A DNA stretch of 12,593 nucleotides from an uncultured Roseburia sp. (lineage in GTDB: Bacteria; Bacillota; Clostridia; Lachnospirales; Lachnospiraceae). The position numbers and the translations under genes are program-made. Position 1 is the stretch's first letter; every line of letters starts with the position of its first letter. The notes under the pieces were generated by a model. That model saw nothing but the letters and a program-made list of their open reading frames with translations. It was not told the origin of the DNA and did not search any database. The stretch is taken from contig CAKRLC010000079.1 of NCBI GenBank assembly GCA_934358955.1, positions 1-12,593 of the forward strand. Reading direction: 5' to 3'. This document shows, one piece after another, positions 7,375 to 12,593 of this stretch.

Positions 7375-8631
7375 TTAGTTTGCCTTAGAAGTGATTCCGT
7401 CGATAATGATATCGAAGGATGGTGCGGAAGCAAGTTCAGATTCATGATAGTATCCGTCAGATACATAATCTGCATATTTTGCATAGTCGCCGCCCTCTGC
7501 GATCAGATCCTCTAAAGAAGAACCGTTTACAGTAAATGTAGCTGTATCAAATACATGAAGGGAACCATCTTTGATTGCAGCTTCCACTTCTTCTACTTTT
7601 GCATCTGTTCCTTCAGCTGCTGCTTTCTCATTTACAGGAGTGATTCTGACTGCATCTTCTGCAAATCCCTGGCACCAGTCTGTTTCGATCGGTGTTCCAT
7701 CAAGTACGCACTGTACAGCGTGTGTATAATATACTCCCCAGTTATTTGTAGGAGATGTTAAAGCAACGTCAGGTGCAACAGATGTCATATCAACGTTATA
7801 ACCTACACATGGTACACCAGCTGTCTGGCATGCGGTAGGAGCACCTGTTGTATCTGCATGCTGGCTGATCAGTACGCAGTTGTCTGCGATCAGCTGTGTA
7901 GCAACTTCTGCTTCTGCGGACATATCTGCCCAGCTGTTTGTATACTGAACTTCCATTGTAGCAGATTCACATACACTCTTTGCTCCAAGGTAGAAAGAAG
8001 TGAATCCGGAAATAACTTCTGCATATGGGAATGCACCAACGTAACCGATCTTTGCCTGATCTGCTGTGATGTCACCATTTTCGATCATCTCATTTAATTT
8101 CATACCAGCAACAACACCGGATACATAACGTGCTTCATAAATGGAATCGAAGTAGTTGTGCATATTGGAAAGTCCGCTGGAAGCTGCCTGATATCCTGTT
8201 GCATGACAGAACTGAATATCAGGGTATTCGCTTGCTGCCTGGAGCACATAACTCTCATGTCCGAAGCTTGTTGCAAAAATAATATTACATCCCTGGTCTG
8301 CAAGATCAACTGCTGCGTCGTAGCAGGACTCATCTTCCGGGATTAATGTTTTTTCAATAATCTGGTCATCTGATAAACCAAGTGTCTCAGCCATCTCATC
8401 GATACCAGCCATATGTGCTGCTGTATATCCTTCGTTCTCATCACCGATGTAGATCACACCAACTTTGATGTCAGATGCGTTTAAGCCTTCGCCTGTTGCC
8501 TGCTCAGCTGCCTCTGTGGATGGTGCTGCCTGGTTTGTACTCTCTGTTGTTGTTCCATTATCGGAGCCACATCCGGCTACCATGGAAACGGTTAACCCCA
8601 TTGCTAATAAAACACTTAATGCTTTCTTCAT
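7375..8631 (-). CDS. BMP/PnrA-family substrate-binding lipoprotein, probably nucleoside-binding
   Basis: This extracellular lipoprotein delivers ligand, most likely nucleosides, to the downstream ATPase and two permeases. It has 418 residues, long for the family because of extra sequence after the signal and near the C-terminus. Residues 1-21 are a signal peptide with lipobox VAGC (lipidated C21), followed by a Ser/Thr/Glu/Ala-rich linker (22-50). The BMP fold begins at IKVGVIYIGDENEGYTAAH (55-73), and FATSFGHESYVLQAASEYPD (119-138), KIGYVGAFPYAEVISGF (194-210) and LISQHADTTGAPTACQTAGV (254-273) are the usual ligand-pocket strands. Then VGYNVD and the C-terminal lobe with TSPTNNWGVYYTHAVQ (292-307). 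GGAGG lies 5-6 nt upstream of the ATG. It is first in a four-gene operon, the order seen in nupNOPQ-type systems. Specificity is inferred from family only. Confidence 0.93.
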   Translation of the reverse strand: MKKALSVLLAMGLTVSMVAGCGSDNGTTTESTNQAAPSTEAAEQATGEGLNASDIKVGVIYIGDENEGYTAAHMAGIDEMAETLGLSDDQIIEKTLIPEDESCYDAAVDLADQGCNIIFATSFGHESYVLQAASEYPDIQFCHATGYQAASSGLSNMHNYFDSIYEARYVSGVVAGMKLNEMIENGDITADQAKIGYVGAFPYAEVISGFTSFYLGAKSVCESATMEVQYTNSWADMSAEAEVATQLIADNCVLISQHADTTGAPTACQTAGVPCVGYNVDMTSVAPDVALTSPTNNWGVYYTHAVQCVLDGTPIETDWCQGFAEDAVRITPVNEKAAAEGTDAKVEEVEAAIKDGSLHVFDTATFTVNGSSLEDLIAEGGDYAKYADYVSDGYYHESELASAPSFDIIIDGITSKAN

Positions 8632-8655
8632 AATATCCTCCTTGTTTTTCGAAGC

Positions 8656-8686
8656 ATTCAGGTATCAGACCTTCTGGCACCTGAAT
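8656..8686 (-). promoter_or_regulatory. Leader hairpin just upstream of the BMP gene
   Basis: The perfect 8-bp stem ATTCAGGT/ACCTGAAT (8686-8679 and 8663-8656 on the minus strand) encloses a small CAGA/TCTG stem. It lies about 20 nt before the ribosome binding site and well after the predicted transcription start. There is no T-run after it, so it is not a terminator. It does not match a riboswitch consensus I know; mRNA stabilisation or protein binding are possibilities. Confidence 0.5.
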
Positions 8687-8724
8687 ATGAAACAAAATAA
8701 CTTTTGTCTTCAAATACAAGAGTC

Positions 8725-8753
8725 AATTTAGCACAGCACTTTTTATTCGTCAA
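8725..8753 (-). promoter_or_regulatory. Predicted promoter of the BMP transporter operon
   Basis: On the minus strand, -35 TTGACG (8753-8748) and -10 TAAATT (8730-8725) are spaced by 17 bp. Transcription would start near 8718, giving a leader of about 85 nt that includes the hairpin at 8656-8686. A short GC stem (TTTCGCG/CGCGGAAA, 8759-8779) lies just upstream of the -35 and could be an operator. Confidence 0.5.
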
Positions 8754-8820
8754 TACAATTTCCGCGTAAAAACGCGAAATGTTGATTTATTTTAACCATT
8801 TTTTCTTATTGATAAGCAAC

Positions 8821-8838
8821 ACTAATACCGGTGTTAGT
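8821..8838. promoter_or_regulatory. Operator-like palindrome centred on ACCGGT
   Basis: ACTAATACCGGTGTTAGT is an 18-bp palindrome with one mismatched pair, about 70 bp upstream of the predicted BMP promoter -35. A second TTAG/CTAA pair follows immediately (8833-8846). It may be a binding site for a dimeric regulator, but no regulator gene is in view. The rest of 8839-8910 shows nothing recognisable. Confidence 0.3.
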
Positions 8839-8913
8839 CTTCGCTAATGAACCCGCGAATCGAACGATATGTGTCGTGTTTTGGCAATATTTATATAGTA
8901 TCAATGTAATGAA

Positions 8914-9069
8914 GACACCCGGCGTATGATATGGTGAAAGTTTTATTGTGCAATACATTCCGCAGATCCGCTTAATGCGAAGATCGTGTTCAGCAGAGGC
9001 TTCCACGATCTTTGCGTATCTGCTCCATTGCACAACATAAAACTTTCACCATATCATACGCCGGGTGTC
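8914..9069 (+). repeat. Long-hairpin element D (near-identical copy of element B)
   Basis: A 156-bp element with perfect 33-bp arms (8914-8946 and 9037-9069) and a 90-nt core (8946-9035) with the same loop and bulges as B, in the same orientation. Five positions differ from B. Two of them are a compensated pair: C3218-G3333 in B is G8934-C9049 in D. Two others restore pairs mismatched in B (8977 and 9030), and one turns A-T into G-T (8979). It lies between the promoter region of the BMP operon and element C. Confidence 0.93.
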
Positions 9070-9076
9070 CAATCTA

Positions 9077-9164
9077 CGTTACTGCATTTGTTACTTCATA
9101 TTGCTGCATCTGTCACTTCATATTGTTGCATCTGTCACTTCACGTTACTGCATCTGTTGCTTCA
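9077..9164. repeat. Four 22-bp tandem repeats following hairpin D
   Basis: Units start at 9077, 9099, 9121 and 9143, again exactly 22 bp and following the hairpin after 7 bp. Alternate units begin CGTT or TATT. The closing tail (CTTCTCTTTCACTTTAAAAT, about 9173-9192) is shared with the copy after luxS. Corresponding units in the two arrays differ by about 2 to 6 bases, so the array has diverged more than the hairpin. Positions 9199-9275 between this array and element C hold nothing I recognise. Confidence 0.88.
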
Positions 9165-9275
9165 TATCGAGCCTTCTCTTTCACTTTAAAATAATAATCA
9201 CAAACTCCAATAAGAAAAATCATAAAATATGGGCGCTCTCCTATCTCTCATTGCAAAAAAGTCAACATCATATCC

Positions 9276-9480
9276 CGGTCTGCGTCCACAACCTTAATTG
9301 GCATGGTCTGCAAAAAAAGAGCTTCGAATTTCTCCTTGTGCCATGAAGATGATACTAAAAATCGTGGAAGCCATTGCTGAACACGATTTTCGCTTTCAAG
9401 TATCATCGAAATGTCTGGCACAATGAAATACGAAGCTCTTTTTTTGCAGACCATGCCTTCGGTACTTCCACCGCAGACCG
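9276..9480 (-). repeat. Long-hairpin element C, at the 3' end of the rhomboid-like gene
   Basis: Perfect 27-bp inner arms (9300-9326 and 9431-9457) enclose an 88-nt core (9336-9423), and outer 9-bp arms CGGTCTGCG/CGCAGACCG (9276-9284 and 9472-9480) lie beyond a 14-15-nt interior loop. Read on the minus strand the core has TTGTGCC/GGCACAA, ACATTTCG, stem GATGATAC/GTATCATC, stem AAAATCGTG/CACGATTTT and loop TTCAGCAATGGCTTC, differing from the other copies by two bases. The left interior loop resembles that of element A. It starts 10 bp after the rhomboid stop, so it would form the 3' end of that mRNA. Confidence 0.9.
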
Positions 9481-9489
9481 TCCATATCA

Positions 9490-10404
9490 TTAACTGCGTT
9501 TTATATGCTGATGTGTAAACAGGTGATCCTGGCAGTATTCGTAGTTCCCTTCGCATTTGGAGCAGAAACGGAATTCCAGTGTCGGATCATCTAATTCGGT
9601 ACGTCCGCAAACCGCACATTTGTGCTTTGTGATGCCTGAACCCGGACGAGGCTCACGCATCTGCGCATGGAACTGCTGTCTTCTATGCATCTCATGCGGT
9701 GTGTAACGGCTTAGATTTCTTGTAGAGAGGAAGAAAATCAGGAAATTCAGCAGGGAAAGAACAATGCATAACAGCATGATACCTGCATACCACAGTGAAA
9801 TTGCCTGAGACTGTGTCATTGTAAGAACACTCTTATAAATATCAAACACATTAAATACCATCATGATCGCATAAACAGCTGCCATCCACTTCATTTTGAT
9901 CGGGATAATGAAGTAAAGCAGAAGCTGCATATCCGGATAAAGTGTTGCAAATGCAAGGAAGATCGACATATTAATATATGTCGTACTGATCATCTGTCCC
10001 ATGATCGCACTGGCGCTCAGTGCCATGGCGCTTCCAAAAAGGACATAAATAATACCGTATGCCAGAAGACTTCCAACTACTGTGATCAGGATTCCCCCGA
10101 TAAGATATGCATTAAACCGGAAGGTTCCCCATGCGCGTTCCAATGCCATACCAAGCTGATAATAAAACATCATCATGATCAGCAGGAAAATAATATTGCT
10201 GTCTGTCGGCATCAGAATCCAAGTCACGATTCTCCAGATCTGTCCATGCAGAATATAATATGGCTGGAAGTTCAGATAGCTTAAGATGCTCGGAGAAAAC
10301 ATATTTAATACAAATCCGATACAATATGCTCCGATCAGATACACGATCAGATTCGGGATTGCATAACGACCGAATTTCCGTTCTAATTTATTTAACCAGT
10401 TCAT
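9490..10404 (-). CDS. Rhomboid-fold membrane protein with C-terminal zinc-ribbon-like tail, probably not a protease
   Basis: A 304-residue integral membrane protein with six or so hydrophobic segments between residues 15 and 228. Rhomboid features are GQIWRIVTWILMP (54-66, the conserved WR loop) and YYQLGMALERAWGTFRFNAY (81-100, the LG..LE...G...F...Y pattern after TM2). The GxSG nucleophile region appears as SASAIMG (130-136), so S132 could align with the catalytic Ser, but the expected His in the last core helix is absent (ISLWYAGIML, 202-211). Loss of protease activity is therefore inferred. The hydrophilic tail (229-304) carries C263-x2-C266, C281-x2-C284, C291, H294, H298 and H300, suggesting one or two zinc sites. 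The ATG at 10404 has only a weak AGG site. It appears monocistronic, with a consensus promoter upstream and element C directly after the stop. Substrates or partners cannot be told. Confidence 0.8.
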   Translation of the reverse strand: MNWLNKLERKFGRYAIPNLIVYLIGAYCIGFVLNMFSPSILSYLNFQPYYILHGQIWRIVTWILMPTDSNIIFLLIMMMFYYQLGMALERAWGTFRFNAYLIGGILITVVGSLLAYGIIYVLFGSAMALSASAIMGQMISTTYINMSIFLAFATLYPDMQLLLYFIIPIKMKWMAAVYAIMMVFNVFDIYKSVLTMTQSQAISLWYAGIMLLCIVLSLLNFLIFFLSTRNLSRYTPHEMHRRQQFHAQMREPRPGSGITKHKCAVCGRTELDDPTLEFRFCSKCEGNYEYCQDHLFTHQHIKRS

Positions 10405-10513
10405 TTTTACCTATACCTTTCCGTAAGCTGTGGCAGGACACCGCAGTTACTGCACCATTTCTTTTTATACAAAGCAGAGACTGCATGCTTCTGTCTTTGT
10501 TAAGTCTATGACA

Positions 10514-10542
10514 AGTATATCCATGCCACTATTTTTTGTCAA
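10514..10542 (-). promoter_or_regulatory. Strong predicted promoter of the rhomboid-like gene
   Basis: Minus-strand TTGACA (10542-10537), 17-bp spacer, TATACT (10519-10514). The leader would be about 100 nt and contains two short GCAG-N3-CTGC dyads (10443-10453 and 10474-10484), 31 bp apart centre to centre. Confidence 0.65.
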
Positions 10543-10594
10543 TCTTCACGAATCCACTTCACAAAAAGTTTAGATTTACATTATTATTTACTCA

Positions 10595-10623
10595 TTGTTT
10601 TTTGCCATTTCCTGTCGTATAAT
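10595..10623 (+). promoter_or_regulatory. Predicted promoter of the activator gene
   Basis: TTGTTT (10595-10600), 17-bp spacer, perfect TATAAT (10618-10623). It implies a leader of about 75 nt before the ATG at 10708. It is divergent from the rhomboid promoter, with the two -35 elements about 50 bp apart. Confidence 0.6.
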
Positions 10624-10707
10624 GTACATTGCTTGGTTTCGCCGGGCTCTATATTATAATAGGAAGAAACACATACTATTTTTATAGAATGAATTTGGAG
10701 GAAGAAT

Positions 10708-12593
10708 ATGAGCAACAGTATACTTCATAAACTTGGTATTGATATTGGCTCTACAACTGTAAAGGTTGCCGTATTAGATGAGAACGACAATTTATTATTT
10801 TCAGACTACGAACGGCATTTTGCCAATATCCGTGAGACACTTTCCACATTAGTGGACAAAGCATATAAAAAACTCGGAGACTTAAAAGTTGCACCGATGA
10901 TCACCGGTTCCGGCGGTCTTACCCTTGCAAAGCATCTGAATATTCCATTCGTGCAGGAAGTTATTTCCGTATCGACTGCATTACAGCACTATGCACCTCA
11001 GACAGATGTCGCTATCGAGCTTGGCGGCGAAGATGCAAAGATCATTTATTTTGAGGGCGGTAACGTTGAGCAGCGTATGAACGGAATCTGTGCCGGCGGT
11101 ACCGGTTCTTTTATCGACCAGATGGCTTCCCTTATCCAGACAGATGCTACCGGTCTGAATGAATACGCTAAGAATTACAAAGCGATCTACCCGATTGCTG
11201 CGCGCTGTGGTGTATTTGCCAAAACGGATATCCAGCCCCTGATCAATGAGGGCGCTACCCGTGAGGATTTATCCGCTTCTATTTTCCAGGCTGTCGTCAA
11301 CCAGACGATCAGTGGTCTTGCCTGCGGAAAACCGATCCGTGGACACGTTGCCTTTTTAGGCGGTCCGCTTCACTTTTTATCTGAATTAAAGACTGCGTTC
11401 ATCCGTACCTTAAACCTGGATGATGAGCATGCGATCACTCCGGAGAATTCCCATCTTTTTGCAGCGATCGGCTCTGCCCTTAATTATAAAGAAGACAATG
11501 TAACCACCTTAGCCGATTTACATACAAAGCTTCAATCCGATATTCATATGGAATTCGAGGTTGCAAGGCTGGATCCTTTATTCAAAGACCAGGAAGAATA
11601 CGATGCCTTCTGCGCACGTCACAATGGTCATCATGTAAAGACTGCCGACCTGGCTTCTTATGAGGGCAATTGCTATCTTGGTATTGATGCTGGTTCAACC
11701 ACAACAAAGGTTGCCCTGATTGGGGAAGACGGTTCTCTTTTGTATTCCTTCTACAGCAATAACAACGGAAGCCCATTGTCTACCGCAATCCGTGCGATCA
11801 AGGACATTTATTCCAAGCTGCCGGAAAATGCACACATTGTACACTCCTGCTCTACCGGATATGGTGAAGCATTACAAAAAGCTGCTTTAAAATTAGATGA
11901 TGGTGAAGTTGAAACAGTCGCACATTTTTATGCAGCTGCCTTCTTCGATCCGAAGGTTGACTGTATCCTCGACATCGGTGGTCAGGATATGAAATGTATC
12001 AAGATCAAGAACCAGACGGTCGACAGCGTCCAGCTGAACGAAGCCTGTTCTTCCGGCTGCGGTTCCTTCATTGAGACTTTCGCAAAGTCCCTGAATTTTT
12101 CTGTACAGGATTTTGCAAAAGAAGCACTTTTTGCAAAAAATCCGATTGATCTTGGAACCCGCTGTACCGTATTTATGAATTCCAAGGTTAAGCAGGCGCA
12201 GAAAGAAGGGGCTTCTGTTGCTGATATTTCCGCCGGTCTTGCTTATTCTGTCATCAAAAATGCTTTATATAAAGTAATTAAGCTTTCCGATGCCAGGGAT
12301 CTCGGTCAGAATATCGTCGTACAGGGCGGAACCTTCTACAACGATGCCGTATTACGAAGCTTCGAAAAAATCGCCGGTGTCCAGTGTATCCGTCCGGATA
12401 TTGCCGGTATCATGGGAGCCTTCGGAGCAGCTTTGATCGCCAGGGAGCGCCACGAAGAGGGATACCAGACCTCGATGCTCTCCATAGATGAGATCAATGC
12501 CCTTACCTTTGAAACAAAGCTTGCAAGATGTCAGGGATGTACGAACCACTGTCTCTTAACCATCAACCGTTTCTCCGGCAACCGCCAGTATAT
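10708..12593 (+). CDS. Large 2-hydroxyacyl-CoA dehydratase activator-like protein, two BadF/HgdC ATPase domains (3' end outside window)
   Basis: An ATP-dependent, [4Fe-4S]-containing activator of the BadF/BadG/BcrA/HgdC family, which transfers an electron to 2-hydroxyacyl-CoA dehydratase or benzoyl-CoA reductase-type enzymes. The first 628 residues are visible; relatives with this layout run to well over 1000, the remainder being a DUF2229-type dehydratase-like region. Two ASKHA domains are in tandem: [13 protein letters not shown] (10-22) with GGEDAK (106-111), and [13 protein letters not shown] (325-337) with DIGGQDMK (422-429). Each has the paired cluster Cys of HgdC: C128 ([10 protein letters not shown]) and C167 (ARCGVF), then C447 ([10 protein letters not shown]) and C486 (TRCTVF). 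One chain could thus hold the bridging cluster that HgdC forms as a homodimer. CxxCxxxC at 608-615 begins the next region. GGAGG lies 6 nt before the ATG. The target enzyme is not in view. Confidence 0.93.
   Translation, partial: MSNSILHKLGIDIGSTTVKVAVLDENDNLLFSDYERHFANIRETLSTLVDKAYKKLGDLKVAPMITGSGGLTLAKHLNIPFVQEVISVSTALQHYAPQTDVAIELGGEDAKIIYFEGGNVEQRMNGICAGGTGSFIDQMASLIQTDATGLNEYAKNYKAIYPIAARCGVFAKTDIQPLINEGATREDLSASIFQAVVNQTISGLACGKPIRGHVAFLGGPLHFLSELKTAFIRTLNLDDEHAITPENSHLFAAIGSALNYKEDNVTTLADLHTKLQSDIHMEFEVARLDPLFKDQEEYDAFCARHNGHHVKTADLASYEGNCYLGIDAGSTTTKVALIGEDGSLLYSFYSNNNGSPLSTAIRAIKDIYSKLPENAHIVHSCSTGYGEALQKAALKLDDGEVETVAHFYAAAFFDPKVDCILDIGGQDMKCIKIKNQTVDSVQLNEACSSGCGSFIETFAKSLNFSVQDFAKEALFAKNPIDLGTRCTVFMNSKVKQAQKEGASVADISAGLAYSVIKNALYKVIKLSDARDLGQNIVVQGGTFYNDAVLRSFEKIAGVQCIRPDIAGIMGAFGAALIARERHEEGYQTSMLSIDEINALTFETKLARCQGCTNHCLLTINRFSGNRQY

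Noticed and set aside
2436..9480. Integron attC sites as explanation of the hairpins
   Set aside because: The folded shape with conserved unpaired bases is reminiscent, but there is no integrase, no GTT/AAC core site is evident, and the copies do not separate a series of cassettes.

Overview
The window looks like a chromosomal segment from a gut-type Clostridia member, most likely Lachnospiraceae. This is inferred from moderate GC content, strong GGAGG ribosome binding sites, a fused amino-acid binding protein/permease, a BMP-type nucleoside transporter, luxS, and a very long two-domain 2-hydroxyacyl-CoA dehydratase activator. I cannot name the genus from sequence alone.

Layout. 1-2184 (minus): an amino-acid ABC transporter, as a lipoprotein binding domain fused to its permease, followed by an overlapping GlnQ-type ATPase that runs off the left edge. 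2185-2713: divergent regulatory region with the promoter of that operon and a 239-bp long-hairpin element (A) just before luxS. 2714-3193 (plus): luxS, complete active site. 3194-3657: a second long hairpin (B) starting 4 bp after the luxS stop, four 22-bp tandem repeats, an AT-rich palindrome, and the terminator of the next operon. 3658-8631 (minus): a four-gene operon in the order BMP lipoprotein, double ATPase, permease, permease, with a terminator-like hairpin after the first gene. 8632-9489: leader and promoter of that operon, then hairpin D (a near copy of B, with its own four 22-bp repeats) and hairpin C (related to A). 9490-10404 (minus): a rhomboid-fold membrane protein with a C-terminal zinc-ribbon-like tail and apparently no catalytic His. 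10405-10707: divergent promoters. 10708-12593 (plus): the N-terminal 628 residues of a large BadF/HgdC-like activator, cut by the right edge.

The genes form two import systems (amino acids; probably nucleosides), the LuxS step of methyl-cycle recycling, and a radical-enzyme activator. No single pathway links them.

Two things stand out. First, the binding domain of the amino-acid transporter is in circularly permuted order: the segment that normally forms the second half of a GlnH-type protein comes first and the normal first half follows, leading straight into the permease. Second, four copies of a hairpin element (A, B, C, D) share a 15-nt apical loop and conserved internal-loop sequences, while their stems differ in sequence but keep pairing. 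This is the signature of an element selected for its folded form. A and B flank luxS in opposite orientations.
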